From contig NZ_CP094533.1 in the NCBI RefSeq assembly GCF_022811605.1, forward strand, positions 310,001 through 374,000: DNA of 64,000 nucleotides, in the 5' to 3' direction. The notes under the pieces are model-generated. The model had not been told where the DNA came from. It saw only the letters and a program-made list of their open reading frames with translations, and searched no databases. Positions 16,403 through 24,908 of this stretch are shown here, piece after piece. This DNA comes from Agromyces soli (GTDB taxonomy: Bacteria; Actinomycetota; Actinomycetes; Actinomycetales; Microbacteriaceae). Positions within the stretch are counted from its first letter, which is position 1; the number at the start of each line of letters is the position of its first letter. The translations under genes and the position numbers were made by a program.

Positions 16403-17872
16403 ATGCGGGAGCGGGCTGACGGTGGCGGCATGAGCCGCCGAGCGCTCCTGGCCGCCGGGCTGGCGGGGGCCGCCTCGCTCGCGCTCGCGAGCTGCACGGC
16501 GGGCCCGAACCCGACCCCGAGCGGCTCGCCCGCGCCGACCCCGAGCCTCTCCCCCACCCCCACGCCGAGCGCCCCGGCCGGCATCCCGCTGCCGAGCGCC
16601 ATGCGCCGCTCCGCCTGGGCGTCCGACCCCTTCGCCCGCGGCGCCTTCGGCTTCCAGGCCGTCGGCACGACGCCCGAGCTGCGCGAGGCGCTCGCCGAGC
16701 CCGTCGCCGATCGCGTCTGGTTCGCGGGCGAGGCCTGCTCGCCCGCGGCGCCGGGCACGCTGCAGGGCGCGCTCTCCTCCGGCCGGCTCGCCGCCCGCTC
16801 GCTCGTGGAACGCGCGGAGCCCGGCGAGCGCGTCGCCGTCGTCGGCGCCGGCCTCGCGGGCCTCGCCGCGGCCCGAGTGCTGCAGGACGAGGGCTTCGAG
16901 GTGATCGTCGTCGAGGCGCGCATGCGCATCGGCGGGCGCATCGACTCGGTGGAGGACGCCGCGTTCGGCCGCCAGGTCGAGCTCGGCCCGCTCTTCGTGG
17001 ACGACGACGAGGAGCTCACCGCCCTGCTCTCGGCGAGCGACGTCGCGACGGAGCCCTTCTCGAGCAGCACTCAGACCCGGGCCGCCGACGGCACGGTGCT
17101 CGAGGTGCCCGCCACCGGCCCCGACGCCCTCGCCCGTGCGCACGAGTGGGCGCTCGCGCAGGACGTCGACCGCTCCCTCGCCGACGCGCTCCGCGCGAGC
17201 GGTGCGGGCGAGCTGCCGCCCGAGGGGTTCGCCTGGGTGCAGCACACCATCCGCACGGGCGTCGAACCGCTGACCGGCGCGGGCGCCACCCTCGTCTCGG
17301 GGCGCACCGACCTCGCCGGGCTCGCCGGGGCCTCCCGCCGCCTCGTGACCGGTCGGCTCGCCGACGTCACCGACCGGCTCGCCGACGGCATCGACGTCGC
17401 CGCGGGCAGCGCGGTCACCCGCGTGACGATCACCGATCGGCGGGTCGGCCTGCGCCTCGACTCCGGCGAGTCCGTCGCCGCCGACCGCGCGATCATCGCC
17501 GTCCCCCTCGGGGTGCTCCAGTCCGACGCCTTCGCGTTCGAGCCGGCGCTGCCCACCGGGCATCAGGAGGCGATCGACGCGCTCCGAACGGGGGCCGTCG
17601 ACCTGGTCTGGCTCCGCTTCGAAGAGGCGTTCTGGCGGGATGCGACCCCCGGCGAGGGCGAGACGACCGCCGATGCGCAGGCGACGATGCCGCAACTGCT
17701 CACCGTCGAGACCCCCTCCCACGTCGCGGGCTGGCTCGACCTCGGCGGCGAGCCCGTGCTCGTCGGCGTCATCGCGGCGTCGCAGGCACGGCTGCTCGAC
17801 CGGCTCGACGATCAGACGTTCCAGAACGCCGTGCTCGTCGATCTCGCGCCGTACGCCACAGCCCGCGATTGA
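16403..17872 (+). CDS. Exported flavin amine oxidase with circularly permuted sequence
   Basis: 489 residues. Residues 10-31 are a twin-arginine-like lipoprotein signal (SRRALLAAG... LASC, Cys31), followed by a Pro/Ser/Thr linker to about 63. In normal monoamine oxidases the Rossmann motif is N-terminal and the W..DPFARG / FAGEA...GTxxGA...SG block is C-terminal. Here the order is reversed: RSAWASDPFARGAF (Trp72) and VWFAGEACSPAAPGT (107-111 FAGEA) come first, then VAVVGAGLAGLAAARVL (148-153) and EARMRIGGR; the protein ends at DLAPYATARD, just where the W..DPFARG block would normally follow. All core motifs are present once, so it looks like a true permutation. The 3' end overlaps the convergent gene by 104 bp. 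Confidence 0.82.
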   Translation: MRERADGGGMSRRALLAAGLAGAASLALASCTAGPNPTPSGSPAPTPSLSPTPTPSAPAGIPLPSAMRRSAWASDPFARGAFGFQAVGTTPELREALAEPVADRVWFAGEACSPAAPGTLQGALSSGRLAARSLVERAEPGERVAVVGAGLAGLAAARVLQDEGFEVIVVEARMRIGGRIDSVEDAAFGRQVELGPLFVDDDEELTALLSASDVATEPFSSSTQTRAADGTVLEVPATGPDALARAHEWALAQDVDRSLADALRASGAGELPPEGFAWVQHTIRTGVEPLTGAGATLVSGRTDLAGLAGASRRLVTGRLADVTDRLADGIDVAAGSAVTRVTITDRRVGLRLDSGESVAADRAIIAVPLGVLQSDAFAFEPALPTGHQEAIDALRTGAVDLVWLRFEEAFWRDATPGEGETTADAQATMPQLLTVETPSHVAGWLDLGGEPVLVGVIAASQARLLDRLDDQTFQNAVLVDLAPYATARD

Positions 17873-18557
17873 CCGCGACGAGCCCGGCCGTCACGCTCAC
17901 GAAGATCACGAGCACGACCGCGCAGTAGAGCGCGACGCCCCACGGACCGCCCACCTGCGTCTCGTCGAGGAAGAAGTACGGGTACCAGCCGACGTCGGCG
18001 CCGCGGACGAGCGTGTAGCCGAGCCACAGCACCGGGTAGCCGAGCACCCAGGCGAGCGTCGACCACGGCACCCGCGGGTTCACCGCGAGGGCGGCGTCGA
18101 CGGTCCAGGCGACGAGCGCGAGCGCCGGCACGACGAAGTGCAGCAGCGTGTCCGACCAGGGCACCTCGATGCGGTAGTCCCGGGTCGAGGCGTTCGCCAC
18201 GATGAGCGCGAAGACGATGCCCGAGATCACGACGTACACGGTCACGATGGTGCGGAGCGTGCCGAGCCAGCGTGGGTCGCGCGGCGCGAGCAGGGCGTAG
18301 CCGCCCGCGAGCACGAGCGTCGCGACCGCCGCGAACGCCGACTGCACGGTGAAGTAGCTGAAGAAGTTCGCGGTGGCGAAGGCGCGGAAGCCGAGCACGT
18401 AGACGAAGTTGCCGATGAGGGCCACGATCTCGAGCGCGGCGATGCCGAGCCGGAACCAGCCGAGCGCGCGCCGCTGCCCACCGGTGGCGAGGCGCCTGGC
18501 CCTCGTGAACGCCCGCGCCCGGGCCGGCGACGCGAGGCCGTCGGTGCGCGGAGTCAT
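17769..18557 (-). CDS. Pr6Pr-family integral membrane protein
   Basis: 262 residues with six predicted membrane segments; TANFFSYFTVQSAF, the internal HFVVPALALVAWTVDA and the WPYxxL-like GWYPYFFLD near residue 205 match the Pr6Pr (six-TM, FAR-17a/AIG1-related) family. Function in bacteria unknown. The ATG is preceded by TAGCGT with exactly 6 bases between, so the mRNA is probably leaderless. The last 35 residues are Arg/Ala-rich and lie in the 104-bp overlap with the amine oxidase gene, so the C-terminal tail may be a non-conserved extension. Confidence 0.85.
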   Translation of the reverse strand: MTPRTDGLASPARARAFTRARRLATGGQRRALGWFRLGIAALEIVALIGNFVYVLGFRAFATANFFSYFTVQSAFAAVATLVLAGGYALLAPRDPRWLGTLRTIVTVYVVISGIVFALIVANASTRDYRIEVPWSDTLLHFVVPALALVAWTVDAALAVNPRVPWSTLAWVLGYPVLWLGYTLVRGADVGWYPYFFLDETQVGGPWGVALYCAVVLVIFVSVTAGLVAVNRGLWRTARDRRARRSGTSDRRAGRAAVPATPR

Positions 18558-18563
18558 CCCTCA

Positions 18564-18569
18564 ACGCTA
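18564..18569 (-). promoter_or_regulatory. -10 element TAGCGT for leaderless Pr6Pr gene
   Basis: TAGCGT on the minus strand, then 6 bases, then the ATG at 18557, placing the transcription start on the A of the start codon. Confidence 0.6.
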
Positions 18570-18588
18570 CCGCCGGGGGCCCGGCCGC

Positions 18589-19407
18589 TCAGTCGAGCGG
18601 GCGCAGGATGCGGTCGAGGAATCGGCGCGTGCGCTCCTCGCGCGGCGCGGTGAAGAGCTCCTGCGGCCTGCCGCGTTCGACGACCACGCCGCCGTCGAGG
18701 AACAGCACCTGGTCGGCGGCCTGTCTCGCGAAGGCGAGCTCGTGCGTCACGACCACCATCGTCCAGCCCTCGCGGGCGAGCTCCGCGATCACCTGCAGCA
18801 CCTCGCCGACGAGCTCGGGGTCGAGCGCGCTCGTCGGCTCGTCGAAGAGCAGCAGGTCGGGCTTCAGCGCGAGCGCCCGCACGATGCCGACCCGCTGCTG
18901 CTGCCCGCCGGACAGCTCGAAGGGGTACGCGTCGCGCTTCTCGGCGAGGCCGACGCGTTCGAGCAGTGCCGTCGCCTCCGCGATCGCGCGGGCCTTCGGC
19001 ACCCGCTGCACCTGCACCGGGCCCTCGATGACGTTCTGGAGCACGGTGAGGTGCGGGAAGAGGTTGTGGTGCTGGAACACCATCGCCGAGCGGTCGCGCA
19101 GGGCGAGCCGCTGCTGCTTCGCCGCCTTCGCCGGCCCGAGCGCCTGCGCCGCGAAGTCGATCACCGGGCCGCCGTCGAGGTCGAGCACGCCCGCGTCGGG
19201 GGTCTCGAGCCCGTTCAGCGAGCGCAGCACGGTCGTCTTGCCCGAGCCGCTCGGGCCGATCAGCACGACGACCTCGCCGCGGCGCACCTCGAAGTCGATG
19301 CCGCGCAGCACCGCGTTCTCACCGAAGGCCTTCCGGAGGCCGGCGGCCCGCAGCAGCGGGCGCTCGGCGGGCGACGGGTCACCGGGCACGGGGTCAGTGG
19401 GCGACAT
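18589..19407 (-). CDS. Polar amino-acid ABC transporter ATP-binding protein (TcyN/GlnQ type)
   Basis: 272 residues. Walker A GPSGSGKTT at 51-59, Q-loop VFQHHNLFPHLTVLQNV, signature LSGGQQQR, Walker B LLLFDEPTSALD and the switch His in VTHELAFA are all intact. The FPHLTVLQNV block is specific to polar amino-acid importers, and insertion of a QALGPAKAAKQQR stretch between Walker A and the Q-loop resembles cystine transporter ATPases. It is the last gene of the operon and overlaps the permease gene by 14 bp (19394-19407). Confidence 0.93.
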   Translation of the reverse strand: MSPTDPVPGDPSPAERPLLRAAGLRKAFGENAVLRGIDFEVRRGEVVVLIGPSGSGKTTVLRSLNGLETPDAGVLDLDGGPVIDFAAQALGPAKAAKQQRLALRDRSAMVFQHHNLFPHLTVLQNVIEGPVQVQRVPKARAIAEATALLERVGLAEKRDAYPFELSGGQQQRVGIVRALALKPDLLLFDEPTSALDPELVGEVLQVIAELAREGWTMVVVTHELAFARQAADQVLFLDGGVVVERGRPQELFTAPREERTRRFLDRILRPLD

Positions 19408-20059
19408 AGCGATCGAGCCTCCGCTCCAGGGCGCTCTGCCCGCTCGACAGCGCGAGGCAGATGAGCCAGTAGACGAGTGCGGCCTCGAGGTACAAGAGCA
19501 TGAACTCCTGGCTGAAGGCCGCGATCTGCTGCGACACCTTGAACAGCTCGGTCACGAGGATGAGCGAGGCGAGCGAGGTGTCCTTCACGAGCGAGATGAA
19601 CGAGTTCGACAACGGCGGCACCGACACCCGGGCCGCCTGCGGCAGGATGATCCGCCGCAGGGTCCTCGCGTGCGACATGCCGATCGTGTAGCCGGCCTCC
19701 CACTGCCCCTTCGGCACCGAGAGGATCGCCGCCCGGATGATCTCGGCGGCATAGCCGCCGACGTTCAGCGAGAACGCCGCGATCGCGCTCGGCCACGGGT
19801 CGATGACGACGCCGATCGCCGGCAGCCCGTAGAAGATCACGAAGAGCTGCACGAGCAACGGCGTGCCGCGGATGATCGAGATGTAGACCCGGGCGATGCC
19901 CGAGACGACCCGGTTCCGGGAGAGGCGCATGAGCGCGACGCCCAGGGCGAGCACGAGTCCGATCGCGAAGGAGGCGAGGGCGAGCGGGATGGTCCCGCTC
20001 ACCGCACCCCAGACGATCGGCCAGAAGGAGTCGAGGAAGAGCTGCCAGCCGTCGGCCAT
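19394..20059 (-). CDS. Polar amino-acid ABC transporter permease
   Basis: 221 residues, 5 membrane helices. N-terminal IVWGAVSGTIPLALASFAIG and the EAA-type loop EIIRAAILSVPKGQWEAGYTIG define the HisM/TcyL-like permease family, including the conserved RGTPLLVQLFVIFYGLP block. It forms the membrane channel, probably as a homodimer, with the ATPase encoded downstream and the binding protein upstream (14-bp gap to the stop of the binding-protein gene). Confidence 0.93.
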   Translation of the reverse strand: MADGWQLFLDSFWPIVWGAVSGTIPLALASFAIGLVLALGVALMRLSRNRVVSGIARVYISIIRGTPLLVQLFVIFYGLPAIGVVIDPWPSAIAAFSLNVGGYAAEIIRAAILSVPKGQWEAGYTIGMSHARTLRRIILPQAARVSVPPLSNSFISLVKDTSLASLILVTELFKVSQQIAAFSQEFMLLYLEAALVYWLICLALSSGQSALERRLDRYVAH

Positions 20060-20072
20060 AGTCAGGACGGTA

Positions 20073-20894
20073 CTACTGGGAGACGTCCTGGCCGAAGTAC
20101 TTCTCGCCGATCTTCGCGAGCGTGCCGTCGGCCTGCAGCTTCGCGAGCGCCTCGTCGACCGCCTTCACGAGCGCGGTCTTCTGCTTGGTGAAGGCGAAGG
20201 CGCTCTGGGTCGGGTCGGTCTCGGCCGCGACGGCGAGCTTCGCGTCGGGGTGCTCCTTGACGTAGTCGAGGTAGGTCAGCTCGTCGTTCACGGTCGCGTC
20301 GACGCGGCCCTGCTCGAGCAGGGCGACGGCCTGGGCCCAGCCCTCGACGGACTGCACGTTCGCGCCGGCCTCCTGGGCGAGGGTGTAGAAGTTGCTCGTC
20401 AGCGACTGGGCGGTGGTCTTGCCCTCGAGGTCGGCGAAGCTCGTGATCGAGGTGTCGCCGTCCTTCACGACGACGACGCTCGGCGAGACGGTGTACGGGG
20501 TCGAGAGGAGGTACTTCTCCTCGCGCTCCGGGTTGATCGAGACCTGGTTCGCGATGACGTCGAAGCGGCCCGCCTCGAGCCCCGCGAAGATCGCGTCCCA
20601 CTGGGTCTCCTGGAACTCGACCTTCAGCCCGAGCTCGTCGGCGACCGCCTCGGCGACCTCGACGTCGTAGCCGACGAGCTCGCCCGAGCCCTCCTCGTGA
20701 TACGTGAACGGCCGGTAGGTGCCCTCGGTCGCCACGGTCAGCGTGCCCGGCTTCAGCAGCCCGTACTCGTCGTCCGCGGAGCCGCTCTGCGCCGCCGATC
20801 CGGCACCGCCGCTCGAGCAGGCGGCGAGGGCGATCACGGCGACGACGGACGCGGCGGCGCCGATGGCGGCGCGGAGACGGCGGGGACTGGGCAT
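20073..20894 (-). CDS. Amino-acid ABC transporter substrate-binding lipoprotein, cystine-type
   Basis: 273 residues from ATG 20894 (GGAG 9 bases upstream). Signal peptide with lipobox ALAAC (Cys26). A family 3 solute-binding domain follows: TVATEGTYRPFTYHE, GYDVEVAEAVADEL and FDVIANQVSINPEREEKY. The IANQV...PER block is characteristic of L-cystine binding proteins (FliY/TcyA/TcyJ). It captures the substrate outside the membrane and delivers it to the permease and ATPase encoded next. Cystine is the best guess, not proven. Confidence 0.9.
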   Translation of the reverse strand: MPSPRRLRAAIGAAASVVAVIALAACSSGGAGSAAQSGSADDEYGLLKPGTLTVATEGTYRPFTYHEEGSGELVGYDVEVAEAVADELGLKVEFQETQWDAIFAGLEAGRFDVIANQVSINPEREEKYLLSTPYTVSPSVVVVKDGDTSITSFADLEGKTTAQSLTSNFYTLAQEAGANVQSVEGWAQAVALLEQGRVDATVNDELTYLDYVKEHPDAKLAVAAETDPTQSAFAFTKQKTALVKAVDEALAKLQADGTLAKIGEKYFGQDVSQ

Positions 20895-21018
20895 CGGTGG
20901 TGCTCCGTTTCGGAAGGCCGCGGGTGTGCGGCGCTGGTGGGACGCCCGGTAGTCCAGCACAGGGCGCCGCCTTCCAGAAACCGCGTGACGCCCCGTTGCA
21001 TTCCCGCGTCCGGCGCCG

Positions 21019-22467
21019 CTACGCCTCGAGCACCCCGTCCACCCGGCGCGGCACGCCCGCCGGGTTGCCGTCGCGCAGCTCCACCGGCAGCACTCCCTGC
21101 GGCGCGTCCTGGTACGCGACGGGCGTCAGGAAGCGTCGGATGGCGCTCGCGCCGACCGAGGTGTGCACCGACGCGGTCGAGGCGGGCCATCCGCCGCCGT
21201 GGTGCTGCGCCCAGGCGATCGCGACGCCCGTCGGCCAGCCGTTGTAGAGCACGCGGCCGGCGATCCGGGCGAGCGCGGCGCTCGCCCGGGCGAGGAGCTC
21301 CTCGTCGTCGGATGCCGCGTGCCGCACGGTGCCGGTGAGGCTGCCCTCGAGCCGGGCGAGCGCCCGGTCCAGCTCGCCGCCGGGTGCGGCGTCGTCGTAG
21401 CGGACGAGCAGGGTGAGCGGCCCGAAGTGCTCCTCCTGGAACGCGGCCGGGTCGGCGAGGAAGGCGGCGATGTCGGTGGCGACGATCGTCGGCCGGGAGA
21501 CGCCGGGCTCCGGCGCGGCGGCGCCGTCGACGAGGAGCTCGACGTCGTCGCGCGCGGCGATGCCGCTCGCCCCCTCGGCGAACGCGCTCGTCATGCCCTC
21601 GGTGAGCAGGCGCTGACCGGGCGCCTCGGCGGCGGCGCTCGCGAGCGCGGCCTCGAAGCCGGTGCCGCGGGGCACGAACACGAGGCCGGGCTTCGTGCAG
21701 TACTGGCCGCCGTCGCGGGTGAAGGAGCCGGCGAGGCCGGCGGCGAGCCCGGCCGCGTCCTCCGTGGCGGCGGCCGGCGTCACGACGACCGGGTTGATCG
21801 AGCCGAGCTCGCCGTAGAACGGGATCGGCTCGGGGCGCGAGGCGGCGAGGTCGAACAGCGCGCGGCCGCCGCGGGTCGAGCCGGTGAAGCCGACGGCGCG
21901 CACGAGCGGATGGCGCACGAGTTCGATGCCGGCATCCATCCCCTCGACGAGGACGAGCGCGTCGGCCGGGCCGCCGGCCGCGGCGAGCGCCTCGCGCGCG
22001 ATCGCCGCGGTGCGGCGGGACAGCTCGGGATGCCCCGGATGCGCCTTCACGACGACGGGGTCGCCGGCGGCGAGCGCCGAGGCGGTGTCGTTGCCGAGCA
22101 CTGAGAAGGCGAAGGGGAAGTTCGACGCCGCGAACACGGCGACGACCCCGAGCGGACGCAGGATGCGCCGCAGATCGGGGCGCGGCGGCAGCAGCGAGGC
22201 GTCGGGCCGGTCGAGGGTCGCCTCGAGGTAGGAGCCCTCCTCGATGACGCCGGCGAAGAAGCGCAGCTGCGTCGCGGTGCGGGTGACCTCGCCGTCGAGC
22301 CGGGCCTCGGAGAGGTGGGTCTCCCGGTTCGCGAGCTCGACGAGCTCGGCGCGGTGCGCCTCGAGCGCGTCGGCGATCGCGCGGAGCCAGCCGGCCCGAT
22401 CGCTGCGTTCGCTGCGCTCGAGCCCGCTGACGGCGGCCGCGCGGACGGCCTCGTCGACAGTCGTCAT
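21019..22467 (-). CDS. Aldehyde dehydrogenase (NADP+), 2-oxoglutarate-semialdehyde dehydrogenase-like
   Basis: 482 residues. VAVFAASNFPFAFSVLGNDTA, here spanning the oxyanion Asn (located about residue 120), and FTRDGGQYCTKPGL with the catalytic Cys mark the KGSADH-like branch of aldehyde dehydrogenases, in which the ELGG Glu lies in PFYGELGSINPVV. It oxidises a dicarboxylic semialdehyde. It is the last gene of an operon with a class III CoA-transferase and glutaryl-CoA dehydrogenase, so glutarate semialdehyde from lysine or cadaverine breakdown is an attractive substrate (inference). Starts 14 bp after the acyl-CoA dehydrogenase stop with GGAGG upstream. Confidence 0.87.
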   Translation of the reverse strand: MTTVDEAVRAAAVSGLERSERSDRAGWLRAIADALEAHRAELVELANRETHLSEARLDGEVTRTATQLRFFAGVIEEGSYLEATLDRPDASLLPPRPDLRRILRPLGVVAVFAASNFPFAFSVLGNDTASALAAGDPVVVKAHPGHPELSRRTAAIAREALAAAGGPADALVLVEGMDAGIELVRHPLVRAVGFTGSTRGGRALFDLAASRPEPIPFYGELGSINPVVVTPAAATEDAAGLAAGLAGSFTRDGGQYCTKPGLVFVPRGTGFEAALASAAAEAPGQRLLTEGMTSAFAEGASGIAARDDVELLVDGAAAPEPGVSRPTIVATDIAAFLADPAAFQEEHFGPLTLLVRYDDAAPGGELDRALARLEGSLTGTVRHAASDDEELLARASAALARIAGRVLYNGWPTGVAIAWAQHHGGGWPASTASVHTSVGASAIRRFLTPVAYQDAPQGVLPVELRDGNPAGVPRRVDGVLEA

Positions 22468-22481
22468 CGCTGCGCCTCCGC

Positions 22482-23672
22482 TCAGAATGCGTTCAGGCCG
22501 GTCAGCGCCCGGCCGAGGATGAGCTGGTGGATCTCGTCGGTGCCCTCGTAGGTGCGCACCGACTCGAGGTTCGCCGCGTGCCGCATCACCGGGAAGGCGT
22601 TGGTGATGCCGTCGCCGCCGAGGATGGTTCGCGCCTCGTGGGCGATGGCGAGCGCCTCGCGCACGCTGTTCAGCTTGCCGACCGAGATCTGGGCCGGGGT
22701 GAGTCGGCCGGCCTCCTTGCGGCGGCCGAGGTGCAGGGCGAGCAGCATGCCCTTCTCGACCTCGAGGAGCATGTCGGCGAGCTTCGCCTGGGTGAGCTGG
22801 TTCGCGCCGATCGGCTTGCCGAAGACCTCGCGGGTGATCGAGCGGTCGAGGGCGACCTCGAGGCAGGAGCGCGCGGCGCCCATCGCGCCCCAGACGATGC
22901 CGTAGCGCGCCTCGTTCAGGCAGCCGAACGGCCCGGAGAGCCCCTCGGCGCCCGGCAGGATCGCGTCGGCGGGGAGCCGCACGCCGTCGAGCTCGATGTC
23001 GCACTGCACGCTCGCCCGCATGGAGAGCTTGCCGTCGATCGGGGTCGCGGTGAAGCCCGGGGTCGTCGTCGGCACGAGGAAGCCGCGCACCGCCTTCGCG
23101 CCCTCGCCGTAGGCGGGGTCGTCGACCCGGGCCCAGACCACGGCGACGTCGGCGAGCGAGGCGAGCCCGATCCAGCGCTTCGCGCCGTCGAGCACCCAGC
23201 CGTCGCCGTCGCGGCGGGCGACGGTCGTCATCGCGGCGGGGTCGCTGCCGCCCTGCGGCTCGGTGAGCGCGAAGCAGCCGATCAGCTCGCCCTTCGCCAT
23301 GCCGGGCAGCCACTGCTGCTTCTGCTCCTCCGAGCCGTACTTGTGGATGGCGCTCATCGCGAGCGATCCCTGCACCGAGACGAAGGTGCGCCAGCCCGAG
23401 TCGGCGGCCTCGAGCTCGAGGCAGACGAGGCCGTAGCTCACCGCACCGGCGCCCGCGCAGCCGTAGCCGCTCAGGTGCATGCCGAGGAAGCCCGCGGCGC
23501 CGAGCTCGGGGATGAGCTCCTTGCGGAAGTGCTTCTGCTCGAAGTCGTCCTCGATGATCGGCAGAATGCGGTCCTGCGCGAACGCGCGGGCCCGCTGCTG
23601 CCAGCCGCGCTCCTCCTCGCTCAGCAGTTCGTCGAAGTCGAAGACCTGGTCGATGCGGGGTGCGGTGGTCAT
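22482..23672 (-). CDS. gcdH: Glutaryl-CoA dehydrogenase
   Basis: 396 residues, acyl-CoA dehydrogenase fold. The C-terminal block RTYEGTDEIHQLILGRALTG carries the catalytic base Glu376; FALTEPQGGSDPAAM binds FAD, and LNEARYGIVWGAMGAA is typical of the glutaryl-CoA subgroup. It oxidises and decarboxylates glutaryl-CoA to crotonyl-CoA, passing electrons to ETF. Its ATG overlaps the CoA-transferase stop by 4 bp (23669-23672). With the CoA-transferase it forms a glutarate activation and oxidation unit under a FadR-type regulator. Confidence 0.92.
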   Translation of the reverse strand: MTTAPRIDQVFDFDELLSEEERGWQQRARAFAQDRILPIIEDDFEQKHFRKELIPELGAAGFLGMHLSGYGCAGAGAVSYGLVCLELEAADSGWRTFVSVQGSLAMSAIHKYGSEEQKQQWLPGMAKGELIGCFALTEPQGGSDPAAMTTVARRDGDGWVLDGAKRWIGLASLADVAVVWARVDDPAYGEGAKAVRGFLVPTTTPGFTATPIDGKLSMRASVQCDIELDGVRLPADAILPGAEGLSGPFGCLNEARYGIVWGAMGAARSCLEVALDRSITREVFGKPIGANQLTQAKLADMLLEVEKGMLLALHLGRRKEAGRLTPAQISVGKLNSVREALAIAHEARTILGGDGITNAFPVMRHAANLESVRTYEGTDEIHQLILGRALTGLNAF

Positions 23673-24835
23673 CGGGATTCCTTTCCTTGGCCGGTCGAGG
23701 CGTCGTTCCAGTCGGCGCCCGCGTGCTGGTCGAGTGCGGGCGGCGGGGTGCGGTAGGCGGGGGCGGACTCGGACAGCCCGATGGGGTTCGCGACGGTGCG
23801 GCTCTGCGCGATCTCGGCCACGGGCTCGAGCCCGAGGGATTCGGCGAAGGCGATGGCCTCGGCGACGTCGTTCACGAGGCCGGCCGGCACGCCGCGCTCG
23901 GCGAGACGAGCGACCCACGCTGCAGCGGGAGCGGCGGCGAGGGCGGCCTCCAGCTCGGCCCGCAGGTGCTCGCGGTGGGCGACGCGCGCCTCGTTCGTCG
24001 CGTAGCGCTCGTCGTCGGCGAGGCCGGGGATGCCGAGCGCGGCCGTGAGCGCACGGAACTGCTTGTCGTTGCCGACGGCGATGACGAGGTCGCGGTCGGC
24101 GGCGGGGAACACGGCGTAGGGCGCGATGGAGGGGTGCTGGTTGCCGAGGCGGCGCGGCGCCCGCCCGGTGACGAGCGTCGATGCGGCCTGGTTGGTGAGC
24201 GCGGCGAGCAGGCTCTGCAGCAGGTTCACCTCGACGAGCTGGCCGCGGCCGGTGCGTTCGCGCTCGCGGAGGGCCAGCAGGATGCCGGCGACGGCGTTCT
24301 GCCCGCAGAGCACGTCGACGAGGGCGACGCCCGCCTTCGCCGGTTCGCCCTCGGGCTCGCCGGTGATCGACATGAGCCCGCCGACGGCCTGCACGAGCAG
24401 GTCGTATCCGGCGAGCGCGGCTCCCTCGCCGGTGCCGAAGCCGGTGATGGAGCAGTAGATCGCGCGCGGATTCAGTGCCCGCACCTCGTCGTACGAGAGC
24501 CCGAAGCGGGCCATCACGCCGGGGCGGAAGTTCTCGATCACGACGTCGGCGCTCGCGGCGAGGCGCCTGGCCTCGGCGAGGCCGGCCTCGCTCGTGAGGT
24601 CGAGGGCGACGGAGCGCTTGTTGCGGTTCACGCTGCCGAAGTAGGTGGCGTTGCCGGCGGCGTCGACGGGCGGCTTCCAGTGCCGGGTGTCGTCGCCGGA
24701 GGGCGACTCGATCTTGATGACGTCGGCGCCGAAGTCGGCGAGCGTCATGGTGGCGTAGGGGCCGGCGAGGACGCGGGAGAAGTCGGCGACGCGGAGCCCC
24801 GCGAGCACGCCCGGCCGCTCGGTCTCACTCGTCAT
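23669..24835 (-). CDS. Class III CoA-transferase (CaiB/BaiF), probably glutarate-directed
   Basis: 388 residues. N-terminal GLRVADFSRVLAGPYATMTL and the nucleophilic Asp174 in GVALVDVLCGQNA identify the family. The enzyme moves CoA from a donor such as succinyl-CoA to a carboxylic acid; directly coupled gcdH makes glutarate the likely acceptor, as in mammalian SUGCT. A GGAGG site precedes the ATG. First gene of the three-gene operon, transcribed away from the GntR regulator across an intergenic palindrome. Confidence 0.9.
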   Translation of the reverse strand: MTSETERPGVLAGLRVADFSRVLAGPYATMTLADFGADVIKIESPSGDDTRHWKPPVDAAGNATYFGSVNRNKRSVALDLTSEAGLAEARRLAASADVVIENFRPGVMARFGLSYDEVRALNPRAIYCSITGFGTGEGAALAGYDLLVQAVGGLMSITGEPEGEPAKAGVALVDVLCGQNAVAGILLALRERERTGRGQLVEVNLLQSLLAALTNQAASTLVTGRAPRRLGNQHPSIAPYAVFPAADRDLVIAVGNDKQFRALTAALGIPGLADDERYATNEARVAHREHLRAELEAALAAAPAAAWVARLAERGVPAGLVNDVAEAIAFAESLGLEPVAEIAQSRTVANPIGLSESAPAYRTPPPALDQHAGADWNDASTGQGKESR

Positions 24836-24862
24836 CGCTCGCCTCCATCACCGTCGATCTTC

Positions 24863-24880
24863 ATTCATCCTATAGTGAAT
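24863..24880. promoter_or_regulatory. Putative FadR/GntR operator between divergent operons
   Basis: Inverted repeat ATTCA-N8-TGAAT in an AT-rich 73-bp gap. It overlaps a TATAGT -10 on the plus strand (24871-24876) and, on the minus strand, TAGGAT with TTCACA 18 bases upstream. One protein bound here could control both directions. Regulator assignment inferred. Confidence 0.5.
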
Positions 24881-24908
24881 CTTTAACTCCTGTGAAAAGC
24901 TGTGCGCT

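Noticed and set aside
13225..17070. A 1281-codon open frame on the minus strand
   Set aside because: It is antisense to mmsA, the aminotransferase and the amine oxidase, all with clear active-site motifs. Its translation is low-complexity Arg/Ala/Gly/Val, typical of a codon-position shadow in GC-rich DNA.
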